A stretch of DNA of 64,000 nucleotides from Candidatus Geocrenenecus huangii (GTDB lineage: Archaea > Thermoproteota > Nitrososphaeria_A > Caldarchaeales > Wolframiiraptoraceae), in the NCBI GenBank assembly GCA_023268155.1, contig JALNKM010000001.1, positions 62,001-126,000 of the forward strand, written 5' to 3'. The notes beneath the pieces were generated by a model that ran no database searches, was not told where the DNA came from, and saw only the letters and a list, made by a program, of their open reading frames with translations. This document shows positions 44,602 through 53,591 of the stretch, piece after piece (the first letter of the stretch is position 1; each line of letters begins with the position of its first letter). The position numbers and the translations under genes were made by a program.

Positions 44602-45417
44602 TTATCTTAGAGGTTTGGGTGCCTTAGGATATTTTTCCCAAAGCTTCGGGTCATGGCTTATAACAAGGTTTGTTCTAGGTCTCTTAGCGAGTAGTTTTAT
44701 CTTTCTCAAACCAGTGATGTACTCATCTATGTCTCCTAGTAGCCAGCCCTTGGATTCCCTCTCCAATTCTTCTGGAAGATGTATAAAGTCTCCTGTAAAG
44801 AGATAGTTGTTCCCAGCTTCCGTTGTAACTTTCATTATTATACTTCCGGGAGTATGGCCTCCTACAAACATTAATTCTATTCCCGGGAGAAGCTCGAATG
44901 TTTCACCATCGAAAGTAAACCATTCTCCTCCTTTCAAGGATTCAAGGTCAACAGGTTGGTAAGCACCTACTTTTCCGAGATACATTAGATACGTCGCCCA
45001 CATCAATTCTTTCTTATGAGCTATGAGAGGCGTCCTGCGATCTTTAAAGAGATATGCCTGGCCAGCATGATCTAGATGTAAATGTGTGAAGACTACGTAG
45101 GATATATCCTCCGGTCTCAGGCCTAAGAGTTTCAACTGGTTCTCTAATCTATTCTCATCCGTAAACTTGGTCATAGGAAATACTTCCCAAACAGGTCCCC
45201 AAGCCTTTTTCGCTTCTGGATGACTGCCCGTATCCATCAAAACTACTCCATCTGAGTGCTCTATTATCGCACCTGTTACCGGGATATCCGTCCATACGGG
45301 AATCCTAGGTCTCTTCTCAATAATGGTTTCAGTGTATCCTGCCGGATCAGGTAGAAACCACCCTAGTTCTCCAGAGAGGATACCAAAATCTAGAAGATAT
45401 ATATTCTTCACACCCAT
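44602..45417 (-). CDS. Metallo-beta-lactamase-fold lactonase-like hydrolase
   Basis: A 271-residue MBL-fold enzyme. The metal motif is THLHLDHAGQ near residue 110, with GGHTPGSII near 186, GDFIHLPEE and the final SHDPKLW. The pattern of N-terminal SGELGWFLPDPAGYTE and length match the N-acyl-homoserine-lactonase (AiiA/AttM) group, which in archaea may open other lactones. A lactonase beside a hydroxyacid oxidase and alcohol dehydrogenase fits sugar-lactone or hydroxyacid catabolism. Confidence 0.85.
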   Translation of the reverse strand: MGVKNIYLLDFGILSGELGWFLPDPAGYTETIIEKRPRIPVWTDIPVTGAIIEHSDGVVLMDTGSHPEAKKAWGPVWEVFPMTKFTDENRLENQLKLLGLRPEDISYVVFTHLHLDHAGQAYLFKDRRTPLIAHKKELMWATYLMYLGKVGAYQPVDLESLKGGEWFTFDGETFELLPGIELMFVGGHTPGSIIMKVTTEAGNNYLFTGDFIHLPEELERESKGWLLGDIDEYITGLRKIKLLAKRPRTNLVISHDPKLWEKYPKAPKPLR

Positions 45418-45527
45418 AATCCAACCTCATATATTCGTTTATCTTCGCTTATATAATATTTTCCGAAACATATAAGAATAAAAAGATTTAAGAAGAATCA
45501 TATTCAGAAAGCTTTTGAGGGTTAACA

Positions 45528-47018
45528 ATGTATCTACTTCTTGAGCCTGAGCACAAATATCCAAGATGTTTTTGTAGTGATGAAGAATTATTGATGGCTC
45601 AGAGTATTAGAGAATTTACAGAAAAAGAAGTCTTTCCGAGAAGACAGGATCTAGAGGGTGGATGGTATAGAGATGAAGAACTCGCTCACAAGACTTTGTA
45701 TGAGTTATACTATAAATGTCATAAGCTTGGTTTAACAATCGCAAACCTTCCATCAGAATATGGTGGACTTGGCCTTTCACCGATAGTTAGACAGATGATA
45801 AATGAAGAATTATCGAGAGGAGACCCGGGGTTAAGCACCCTCGTAGGCAAAATCCATTGGATAGTATCTTTCATGTACAACAGAGTCAACATCAGAAGAG
45901 ACCTATTAGAAGAATTTGCTCCTAAACTAACTGGAAACGTTCCATATATAGCATGCGTATGCATCACTGAGCCTGAGGGAGGAGCAAACATCGAAGACCC
46001 ATCACTAGAATTCAGAACATTAAACGTAGTCATCGCAAGAAAAGAAGGCGATGTATACATACTGAATGGACATAAGATATGGCCTGGTCCAGCTGCTAAA
46101 CCAGAGTATTGGGATAGATGGCGGGAAAAATGGCCACATCTATTAGCTGGACATCTTGGTTACTGGGTGGTAGTCTCCGAGGAGCCTGGCAGAGGCGAAG
46201 AAGCAGCTGGAATGGTATATGTTCCATACAATGCTAAAGGGATGACTTTCGGGGAACCATACAAGAAATGTGGATTCTGCATGACAGATGAAAACGTAGA
46301 TATATGGTATGAAAATGTCGAGGTCCCAGCAAGATACAGGATTGATGAAAAGCCCGGTGACGGTTCGAAGATCATTCATGGTTACGTTATAGGTTTAGGT
46401 AGGCTGGCTGGAGCAGCGAGGCTTACGGGGGTAGCCACCTCTGTGCTAGAAATAGTTCTAGACTGGACGAAAGATAGAATGATAGCCGGCAAGCCGGTTA
46501 GAGAAAGGTCGCTGTTTGCTTCAATACTTGCTCAAATGTATAGAATGATCGATCTTGCAAGACAATACTATTTATCGGTGACGTGGCAAGCTTCCAGACC
46601 AGAAGTCTATGGTGAGCCATGGTCTCCTCACATGATCGCTAAATTCTCATCCGCTAGATCTTTTGCAGGAGAAGTAGCGATGTTCTGTACAAATAAAGCG
46701 ATGGAGCTCATGGGATCCTATGGATACTCCTTTGAGATGAATGTCGAAAAATATTATCGGGACTACAAGATTATTCAAATGTGGCTTGGTGGAGCGCAGA
46801 GAGATTTACTAGATATTGCTCAAGGACTTTATGGTCCATTCAGGTGGGGAGGATATGAAGAATGGCTGGGAAGAATCCATGGAAAAGCTAATCCAATAAA
46901 GAGCAACGTAGACAAGACTTTATCAGAGGCAGTTGGGGGATCAGAGTCTAAACGTATTAAGAGAGAATTGGAAAAAGACATGGAATACGACCTAGATGAA
47001 GCATTGAAGAAGAGGTGA
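45528..47018 (+). CDS. Acyl-CoA dehydrogenase family protein (atypical)
   Basis: A 496-residue ACAD (usual about 380-400). The N-terminal helical domain and the FAD segment VCITEPEGGANIEDPS (near 147) are recognisable, but an insertion of some 30-40 residues (GPAAKPEYWDRWREKWPHLL) follows, and the C-terminal catalytic region reads YGYSFEMNVEKYYRDYKIIQMWLGG (quoted in short: DYKIIQMWLGGAQ), where IYEGT-type enzymes carry the catalytic Glu; here Leu is at that position. A 60-residue Lys-rich C-terminal extension is also unusual. Divergent from the lactonase-like gene. Confidence 0.85.
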   Translation: MYLLLEPEHKYPRCFCSDEELLMAQSIREFTEKEVFPRRQDLEGGWYRDEELAHKTLYELYYKCHKLGLTIANLPSEYGGLGLSPIVRQMINEELSRGDPGLSTLVGKIHWIVSFMYNRVNIRRDLLEEFAPKLTGNVPYIACVCITEPEGGANIEDPSLEFRTLNVVIARKEGDVYILNGHKIWPGPAAKPEYWDRWREKWPHLLAGHLGYWVVVSEEPGRGEEAAGMVYVPYNAKGMTFGEPYKKCGFCMTDENVDIWYENVEVPARYRIDEKPGDGSKIIHGYVIGLGRLAGAARLTGVATSVLEIVLDWTKDRMIAGKPVRERSLFASILAQMYRMIDLARQYYLSVTWQASRPEVYGEPWSPHMIAKFSSARSFAGEVAMFCTNKAMELMGSYGYSFEMNVEKYYRDYKIIQMWLGGAQRDLLDIAQGLYGPFRWGGYEEWLGRIHGKANPIKSNVDKTLSEAVGGSESKRIKRELEKDMEYDLDEALKKR

Positions 47019-47132
47019 GAAGACCTAGGATAAATTATTTCTCACCTTCAACTATTTTTTCCCTACCCCTGAAGGATATAAGATTCATGAGAATTACTTT
47101 AAATTCAGGAATTCACAATATCTATTGCAGAT

Positions 47133-47510
47133 ATGGATGAGAGTATCGAGCTAAAATTTCTTCGATTAAAGAAAATGAAGCAGATGCTTAGCGCTAAACC
47201 TACCAGTATTACTGAGTCTTCTGTAGGGGAGGAGGATTTTGAAAGATATCTTAAGATTTTCAGAGAAAACTTAACTGAAAGAGGTGAAGAAGTTCTTGAA
47301 GCCGCGATGAGAGACTACCCCGATGTAACGAGAAAGATTGTAACATTACTTGCGAAGAAGATTCTAGAAAGGAAAATAATTGATAAGATTTCCGGTGGGG
47401 ATCTTCTAAGACTATTTGAGAACCTAGGGATACCTGTACGTATAGAGACCAGTATAAAGTATTATAGGCATGGCGAATACAAATCTCTCTCAGACTTACT
47501 TAAGGAATAA
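47133..47510 (+). CDS. Uncharacterised helical protein
   Basis: A 125-residue protein with no firm family. The pattern of an N-terminal helix (LKFLRLKKMKQML), a middle helical bundle and a C-terminal segment GIPVRIETSIKYYRHGEYKSL suggests a nucleic-acid-associated small protein; a distant PDCD5-like relationship was considered but the key motifs do not line up. Located upstream of gcvH with a 107-nt gap. Confidence 0.6.
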   Translation: MDESIELKFLRLKKMKQMLSAKPTSITESSVGEEDFERYLKIFRENLTERGEEVLEAAMRDYPDVTRKIVTLLAKKILERKIIDKISGGDLLRLFENLGIPVRIETSIKYYRHGEYKSLSDLLKE

Positions 47511-47617
47511 TATCGTTATCAGGCTTCATTTTCTTGTCAAGATGCTCGAAGAATGGTGGTCAAGGATATAGATTTATAGGGAAGCATTTTTATCCATTGA
47601 GCGTGGAGGTTGAGTGA

Positions 47618-48034
47618 GTGTCTTCAGAATACGAAGTCCCAGAAGGATACTACTATACTAGAGAACATGAATGGGTTAAGATAGAGAAGAATAAAGCCCG
47701 AGTTGGTATAACGGATTATGCTCAAAGGAAACTTAGAGAGATCATTTTTGTAGAACTCCCGAATGTCGGTCAGAAGATTGGGAAGAATGAGACACTTGCT
47801 ACGATAGAATCTGTTAAAGCTTCAGCAGATGTCTACTCACCCGTAACTGGCAAAGTGGTCGAAGTGAATAGCAAGCTAATAGATAATCCAGAGTTAGTGA
47901 ATGAAGACCCATATGGCGAAGGCTGGATAGCCTTAATAGAGCTTGTAGAGCCGATCACATATGAAGATTTTATGGATTCTGACGAATATGTGAAATACTT
48001 AGAAGATCTTGAGGAGGCTAAAGCAGAAGAGTGA
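47618..48034 (+). CDS. gcvH: Glycine cleavage system H protein (lipoyl carrier)
   Basis: A 138-residue GcvH. The lipoylation site is TIESVKASADVYSP (Lys near residue 67), the EHEWVKIEKNKARVGITDYAQ start is typical, and the C-terminal GWIALIEL strand is present. Start GTG, preceded by GTGGAGGTTGAGTGAG. No GcvT or GcvP lies in the window, so it may work with genes elsewhere or carry lipoate for another complex. Confidence 0.95.
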   Translation: MSSEYEVPEGYYYTREHEWVKIEKNKARVGITDYAQRKLREIIFVELPNVGQKIGKNETLATIESVKASADVYSPVTGKVVEVNSKLIDNPELVNEDPYGEGWIALIELVEPITYEDFMDSDEYVKYLEDLEEAKAEE

Positions 48035-48043
48035 GACCGTAGA

Positions 48044-48388
48044 ATGGTCTTGGTAAGGGTATACAGAATCTCAAGCATGAGCGATCCTGAAACTGGTAGG
48101 AGAGGTAAGATAATTGAACTCGTAGAAGAAAAGAAAACAGTTAGGGCAGGAGGAACTCATGGAATTACCGAAGACTCGCTCATGTTCCATCAAATGCTTC
48201 AGGATGCGTTAAGCCACCTGCGGGAACTTGGGTTAATGCCTTATGTGAGAGAACCTGTGAAGCCTAAGATGACACTATACCTCAGCGAGGAAGAATACGA
48301 ACTTCTCGGAACAAGACTAGAAGTAAACGATGTATATGAGCTGGAATTTAAAGATGCTACTATAAGATTCAAGAAAGCCTTTGACTAA
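48044..48388 (+). CDS. Conserved archaeal protein of unknown function
   Basis: A 114-residue protein with a beta-rich N-terminus (VLVRVYRISSMSDPETGRRG), a middle histidine-containing helix (EDSLMFHQMLQDALSHLREL) and a C-terminal strand (ELEFKDATIRF). It resembles arcadin-1-like proteins linked to crenactin in size and opening pattern, but I cannot confirm this. Starts 9 nt after gcvH. Its 3' end overlaps the convergent CDP-alcohol transferase by 20 nt. Confidence 0.65.
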   Translation: MVLVRVYRISSMSDPETGRRGKIIELVEEKKTVRAGGTHGITEDSLMFHQMLQDALSHLRELGLMPYVREPVKPKMTLYLSEEEYELLGTRLEVNDVYELEFKDATIRFKKAFD

Positions 48389-48995
48389 GTATTCTACTTA
48401 CATACAGTATTCTCTGTACAAGCGTATATAAGGATAGAATTACCAGTACGATCATTGTTAAGTTGATCACTCCTCTAAAGAATGGTTCGAGAAACGAGGC
48501 AACCACTAACAAGACTATTCTTTCAGCTCTCTCCATCAATCCTACTCCTTTCAAATCAACATTAAGGCCTTCTGCTCTAGACCTAGTGTAGCTGATGAGG
48601 ATGGAGGAGGCTAAGCCTAGAGAGCCCAATAGAGGAGTAGTAGCTTCAGAAGCAATCAACCCGATGAAGACTGCTGCTTCCCCTATCTTATCGAGAGTTG
48701 AATCTAAGAATGCTCCTATCTGTGTCTCCATGTTCTTCTTCCTAGCTACTGCCCCATCCAACGCATCGAGGAAGCCTGACAAGAGAAGAAGACTTCCCGC
48801 TAGAAAATAAAAATAGACATTTTCTCGAGAAAAATAATATGTAGAAGATGATGAGAGAGCTAGGAGGAATGATGTAAGCGTTAGGTCTATAGGTCTTATT
48901 CTTGTGGATGAGATCACATCTACGAGACTGCTTGAAAGACGTGTTATAAGCTTATTTTCCAGTTCTCTCTTCTTTTTCAAGCATTTTCCACCCAA
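48369..48995 (-). CDS. CDP-alcohol phosphatidyltransferase (archaetidylinositol-phosphate synthase-like)
   Basis: A 208-residue integral membrane enzyme with about five to six helices. The catalytic motif DGAVARKKNMETQIGAFLDS with a further D four residues on (LDSTLDK) satisfies DG-x2-AR-x8-G-x3-D-x3-D. In archaea this family makes archaetidylinositol phosphate or archaetidylserine/glycerol. Start uncertain: TTG at 48995 or TTG overlapping the upstream gene's TGA (TTGA, 48980). Confidence 0.9.
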   Translation of the reverse strand: MGGKCLKKKRELENKLITRLSSSLVDVISSTRIRPIDLTLTSFLLALSSSSTYYFSRENVYFYFLAGSLLLLSGFLDALDGAVARKKNMETQIGAFLDSTLDKIGEAAVFIGLIASEATTPLLGSLGLASSILISYTRSRAEGLNVDLKGVGLMERAERIVLLVVASFLEPFFRGVINLTMIVLVILSLYTLVQRILYVSRILSQRLS

Positions 48996-49912
48996 TTGAG
49001 TATTCTTGAAGATAATTTACAGAAACTACATATCGAGCCTACTGAAGGCATACTGCAAACGTCACATTCTCTTAAGGTGATAGGTTGTGAATGTTCTTTA
49101 AGTATAGGTAGGAAACGTTTTAGATGAGTCTTAAGGAACCTATACCTGAAGTTAGGTATCTCTTCTTCAATTCTCAGAATCAAATTCTTCCTTTCAACCA
49201 TTCTCGAGCCTTTAATAAGTGGGCACTCAGAAGAGGCGTAATCGAGATTCTTGGAGATTACATAGTATAGGTCTTCTTGGTCGGTCACCTCTATCAACGG
49301 TTTTATCTTCCTAATCAGCTTCGGGTTCATACTAGGTGCGACAGGCTTAATTCTCGACATTTCTTCTACATTTCCATTGAGATATAGGTTGAACAGTATC
49401 TCGACGACATCGTCAAGGTTGTGGCCCGTAGCGAGGGTATCGAAGCCATTCTCGTATGCGACCTTATTCATAAGATGTCTCTTAACTATTCCGCATACTC
49501 CACAAATTCTCTTATTATTCTTCAAATTGCTAAGATCGCCTATTGTGTAACCATGGTATTTCTTCAGATCGTATACTAAGAGTTCTATAGAGTTTTCTAT
49601 ACAAAACTTCTCTACAACCTTAATGCATTCATCCGAGTGCCCAGGTATCCCTAGATTTAGATGTATGACGGCAAACTTAATGTGAGGAAACAATTCCGAG
49701 AAGACTTTCAATAAAGCCATACTATCTTTTCCTCCTGAAGCAGCTATTGCAAGCTTATTCACTCCATTAAGCATCCCATACTTCAACACTGTATTCTTAA
49801 CCTTCCTCTCATAATAATCTTCAAAACAAGATGAACATAACAAACTGTTTAACCTACTCATCTTAAACAGTGGCGTTTTCTCATTCTTACATCTTCCACA
49901 TCTATCCATCAT
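48977..49912 (-). CDS. ttuA: tRNA 2-thiolation protein (TtuA/Ncs6 family)
   Basis: A 311-residue TtcA/TtuA/CTU1 enzyme that thiolates tRNA uridine (U34 or T54). N-terminal zinc finger CGRCKNEKT with CSSC, the PP-loop ATP site SGGKDSMALL near residue 60, a Fe-S pair CGVCG near residue 137 with a third Cys near 224 (SSECPLI), and a C-terminal zinc finger CDVCSMP with CSFCK. Works with a ubiquitin-like sulfur carrier; the frame-disrupted MoaD-like gene is one possible partner. Confidence 0.92.
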   Translation of the reverse strand: MMDRCGRCKNEKTPLFKMSRLNSLLCSSCFEDYYERKVKNTVLKYGMLNGVNKLAIAASGGKDSMALLKVFSELFPHIKFAVIHLNLGIPGHSDECIKVVEKFCIENSIELLVYDLKKYHGYTIGDLSNLKNNKRICGVCGIVKRHLMNKVAYENGFDTLATGHNLDDVVEILFNLYLNGNVEEMSRIKPVAPSMNPKLIRKIKPLIEVTDQEDLYYVISKNLDYASSECPLIKGSRMVERKNLILRIEEEIPNFRYRFLKTHLKRFLPILKEHSQPITLRECDVCSMPSVGSICSFCKLSSRILNWVENA

Positions 49913-50045
49913 TAAGTGACACCACTAGAGAATATTTGAATATTATTTTACGGCGTGAACGCTTAACGTAGAAGAAACATTAGATACACTCATGATATGC
50001 TAGGTATTGAACAAGTCTAAACAGAGTATCTGTAAAGTATTCTGG

Positions 50046-50774
50046 TCACTGTAGTTCTATGAATGAGATCACAGGAATGCCTAATTCCTCTTCAAGCTTT
50101 GTATGCATCTTCTTTAAAGATATTATGGTGAATATCCCTGAAACGTTTGCTTTCGCCTCTTTGCACAAGTTTACCAATGCTTTTATGGTTGCTCCTGTCC
50201 TGATTATGTCATCTGTTAAGAGTACATATTCTCCTTTCTTTATAGCGTTTCTAGCTAGGTAGATGTATCTATATGTTCCAGACTCGAAGACCTGTTTTAT
50301 CTCGAGGAAATCTCTTACACCAAGCTTTTTCGCTTTTCTAGCAACCGCGACTTCTTTACCGAGTATCGAAGCTATCTGATATGCGACAGGTATTCCATCC
50401 GCTTCAAGGGTTAAGACCTTGTCTACCTTCACAGAGTTCAGTTTTTCGTATTCTGATACGATGAGGTTCTTCAAGAATACTGGGTCATATATTATTAAGC
50501 TACTATCTACTGCACCAAACTCATCAACTATTATCCTCTTGTTTACTTCATTCATTAAGTATTCTCTCTTGAATATATTAAATATTGAGCGTGCTGTTTC
50601 AAGGCTCGGGACGACATGTCCATTAACATACCTGCTTAAGGCTGTCGGGGGGATTTCTAGCATAGATGAGAGTTTGTCATAGGATGTCATCTTCTTCAGG
50701 ATTCTAAGAGCCTCGATCGAGTATAGCCTATAATTCAATTCTTCAACTTTCTTCATGAATTCAACTATTAACAT
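50046..50774 (-). CDS. HTH plus phosphoribosyltransferase regulator (GfcR/PyrE-like)
   Basis: A 242-residue fusion. Residues 1-75 hold a winged/lambda-like helix-turn-helix (LEIPPTALSRYVNGHVVPS); residues 80-242 are a type I PRTase with the PRPP motif YVLLTDDIIRTGAT near residue 185. The combination is known in archaea as a nucleotide-responsive regulator of the PyrE/PurR style. It is the last gene of the ECF transporter operon, so it may regulate that operon by sensing PRPP. Confidence 0.88.
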   Translation of the reverse strand: MLIVEFMKKVEELNYRLYSIEALRILKKMTSYDKLSSMLEIPPTALSRYVNGHVVPSLETARSIFNIFKREYLMNEVNKRIIVDEFGAVDSSLIIYDPVFLKNLIVSEYEKLNSVKVDKVLTLEADGIPVAYQIASILGKEVAVARKAKKLGVRDFLEIKQVFESGTYRYIYLARNAIKKGEYVLLTDDIIRTGATIKALVNLCKEAKANVSGIFTIISLKKMHTKLEEELGIPVISFIELQ

Positions 50775-50838
50775 CGCCGGAGTTACTATTAAAGAGATCG
50801 TAGCACTCCTGATATTCTTGAGTTCTGGTAAATTAGGG

Positions 50839-51429
50839 CTAGCCTTCCTGCTGCTTCACGAATACTGGGAGTTCATCTAGATATACTAGTTCACCCGTAT
50901 ACCATGGACCCTCGATCCAGATGGTGGCTTTGCAGATTACCTCTCCACCTGCCTTCCTAACCAACTTCTCTAAAGCTGTAATAGTTCCACCAGTAGATAC
51001 AACGTCATCCAGTATACATACTTTCTTATTACTTATCTTCTCTACATCTTCTTTCACGAATAGGAGAACTTGTCTCCCCTTCGTAGTTATCGATGAACAT
51101 TCTTCTAGGAGATAGTCTCTCATATACGCCTTTACGGATTTTCTAGCGATAACTAGTTTCTTGTGACCGAGCTTCTTGGCCACTTCATATGCGAATGCTA
51201 TAGCTTTGGCTTCCGGAGTAACTATGATCTCGGGGGCGTATTTCTTAATCTTCTCGGATAGCAGGTCTGCAGCTGTCTGAATGAATTCTATGTCTCCTAA
51301 GATTAGGTCTGCGTTTGAAGCTATCCAGATATCGTTCGAGACTTGTATAATTGGTAACTCCCTTACTAATCCGCCTAATTGTATAATATGTTTTTCTTGA
51401 CCTTTATACTCTAAGACTCTAGGAGACAT
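50839..51429 (-). CDS. Purine phosphoribosyltransferase (adenine/xanthine PRTase-like)
   Basis: A 196-residue type I PRTase. The PRPP-binding loop is KVCILDDVVSTGGT near residue 135, preceded by the VTPEAKAIAFAYEVAKKLG segment near 73 typical of adenine/xanthine PRTases. Adjacent to the ECF T-component gene with no gap and followed by an HTH-PRTase; salvages a base delivered by the transporter. Confidence 0.87.
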   Translation of the reverse strand: MSPRVLEYKGQEKHIIQLGGLVRELPIIQVSNDIWIASNADLILGDIEFIQTAADLLSEKIKKYAPEIIVTPEAKAIAFAYEVAKKLGHKKLVIARKSVKAYMRDYLLEECSSITTKGRQVLLFVKEDVEKISNKKVCILDDVVSTGGTITALEKLVRKAGGEVICKATIWIEGPWYTGELVYLDELPVFVKQQEG

Positions 51430-52152
51430 TCAACTCACCATTACAAAGCTATAGTAAGCCATAAAGAGGAGTACAATAACGCATCCTATAATCATCACTG
51501 TATCTTGAAGTCTTAGAGGTTTAGACTTCCTCCGGTTCATAATGCTTGGACGCAACTCTAATGCTAATACAAGTTTTTCCGCATTGTCTATACTCTTTAT
51601 AATTAAGGGGATTAATAATGGTATGTGACTCCTAATCCTCTTGACTAGAGAACCTTTATCGAGCTCTAACCCTCTGGATGTATGAGCTTCTTTAATTGAT
51701 TTATAATCTTCTGCAGTAATATACAAGTTTCTGAAAGCCAATGCGAAGACTGCACCGACCTGAGGGGGTAGCTTGACAGAATTAATTGTTCCGATTATTT
51801 CCGTCGGTTTAACAATCAATATGAAAGCTACAGAGATCATTATTATGAGTAGTAATCTAAGCATCATGAATAGTCCGAAGAATAGGTCGAATCCTCCACC
51901 TGTCGAGTGGAATAGAGACCAATTTCCGAGAAATGTCCAGAGAGGCCATGAAAGTAATACCAGTGGGAGCATAATCTTCATCTTCTTAAAAACCGAGAAT
52001 GCTGAACCAGATAAGATCAATATCAAGGTCGAGGATGCGAACAGTGTTAGAAGGCTATAGAGGTTTCTACAGATGAATACCATGGAAAACCACGTAATGA
52101 ATAAGAGTATTTTTGTTCTCGAATCTAGATCGAGAGCTATTTTGCCAAGCAT
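51430..52152 (-). CDS. ecfT: ECF transporter transmembrane T component
   Basis: A 240-residue membrane protein with about five helices. The cytoplasmic coupling motif reads HTSRGLELD near residue 162 (ARG in most EcfT), and the second coupling helix contains IKSIDNAEKLVLALELR with RPS. It couples the S component to the ATPase. It overlaps the ATPase gene by 16 nt. Confidence 0.9.
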   Translation of the reverse strand: MLGKIALDLDSRTKILLFITWFSMVFICRNLYSLLTLFASSTLILILSGSAFSVFKKMKIMLPLVLLSWPLWTFLGNWSLFHSTGGGFDLFFGLFMMLRLLLIIMISVAFILIVKPTEIIGTINSVKLPPQVGAVFALAFRNLYITAEDYKSIKEAHTSRGLELDKGSLVKRIRSHIPLLIPLIIKSIDNAEKLVLALELRPSIMNRRKSKPLRLQDTVMIIGCVIVLLFMAYYSFVMVS

Positions 52153-53591
52153 TTCTCTTCACCTTCTATCGATAAAGGTTCAATTCCAACCTCTTGAACC
52201 AATGAAATATTATTCAACAGTTCTAGGGGGCTTCCTTCTGCATAGACGCTTCCATCCTTCAGTATCGTCAACCTGTCAGCGACAGATAGCGCGAAATCTG
52301 AATCATGTGTTACGACAACAATTGTTTTATTCATGTCCCTTAGCTTTTTAATAGTATTCATCATCTGCTCCAGAGTTCCCTCATCTTGGCCGGTAGTAGG
52401 TTCATCCAGGATTATTATCTGCGGGTCCATTGCTACAACAGATGCTATGTACAGTCTAATCTTCTCTCCCATGCTTAGAGAGTATGGACTTGAATCTTTC
52501 CTATCTTCTAGGTTCAACATGCGTAAAGCTACATCAACATTCTTTTCATCTAGACCGAGGTTTCTAACACCAAATGCGACTTCATCCCAAACTCTTTCTG
52601 AGACAAAGTATTTCTCAGGGTCTTGGAAGACTATTCCAACAAACTTTGACATTTCGGCAGGGCTAGTCTTCTTCGTATCTACATTATTCACCAACACTGT
52701 TCCTCTAGATGGTTTCAGTAATCCATTGATATGTTTCATCAAGGTAGTTTTCCCTGAACCATTCGGACCCATGACTGCATGTATCTCGCCCTTCCTAATC
52801 TGTAGAGATACATTCTTCAAAACATATTCCTTACTATATCTATAATATACTTCTCTAAATTCAATTATAGGGTCATCTGAAAGTTCGGTTACAGTCTTAC
52901 TATTTGTAGTCTTGGTCTGTTGTGGCCACGGAAGTGTATTTTCTGATCGCTCTGGGGTTATGTGTATCCATCGGTCTACGACTTTCTCCAATCCTTTTAG
53001 CCTCCTCCCAAGTATTATTACTCCTTTTCCTTTTTGTTTTAGTAATTCTATTGTTTTTGCTACTATCATCCTACTGTTCCAGTCTAGGTTCACTACCGGG
53101 TCATCCATCACAATGTATTTCGGGTCTGTTAGGATTGTAGAAGCTATGACTAGCCGATGTTTCAATCCTCCTGAAAGTTCATGAACATAGTATCTCCTAT
53201 ACTTCTCTAGTTCAAAGAGCTTTAGAACTCTCTCAAGTGTATCTCGGTCATCTTCCTTCATACTTAATTCTAAGTCTTCTTCAACTGTTAATCCGAAGAC
53301 CTGTAATTCATAGTTTTGGAGGACTACTCCAATTGACTTTATTATTTCTTTAATCGGCTTTCCTAGAAGTTCTTCACCATCTACTCTCAAGCATCCTGAT
53401 ACTTCTGCCCGTATCCTGTTAGGGATGACTCCTGAAAGACAGTATGTGAGAGTTGTCTTCCCCGAAGCGCTTGGACCCACTATAGCTAATGCTTCGCCAG
53501 GCTTAACCTTGAAAGATATATTTCTCAGTATCCATTTGGAATCATATCTACAATTCAGGTTTCTGACTTCAAGAGAATCTAGAACCTCCAT
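52137..53591 (-). CDS. ecfA: ECF transporter ATPase, fused A-A' (EcfA)
   Basis: A 484-residue fusion of two ABC ATPase domains. First half: Walker A GPSASGKTT, signature ELSGG, Walker B VMDDPVVNL (Asp in place of the catalytic Glu). Second half: Walker A GPNGSGKTT, signature degenerate SLSMGE, Walker B LDEPTTG. One site thus has an intact catalytic Glu and the other a degenerate signature, an asymmetric pair. Overlaps ecfT by 16 nt and the S component by 13 nt. Confidence 0.92.
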   Translation of the reverse strand: MEVLDSLEVRNLNCRYDSKWILRNISFKVKPGEALAIVGPSASGKTTLTYCLSGVIPNRIRAEVSGCLRVDGEELLGKPIKEIIKSIGVVLQNYELQVFGLTVEEDLELSMKEDDRDTLERVLKLFELEKYRRYYVHELSGGLKHRLVIASTILTDPKYIVMDDPVVNLDWNSRMIVAKTIELLKQKGKGVIILGRRLKGLEKVVDRWIHITPERSENTLPWPQQTKTTNSKTVTELSDDPIIEFREVYYRYSKEYVLKNVSLQIRKGEIHAVMGPNGSGKTTLMKHINGLLKPSRGTVLVNNVDTKKTSPAEMSKFVGIVFQDPEKYFVSERVWDEVAFGVRNLGLDEKNVDVALRMLNLEDRKDSSPYSLSMGEKIRLYIASVVAMDPQIIILDEPTTGQDEGTLEQMMNTIKKLRDMNKTIVVVTHDSDFALSVADRLTILKDGSVYAEGSPLELLNNISLVQEVGIEPLSIEGEEKCLAK

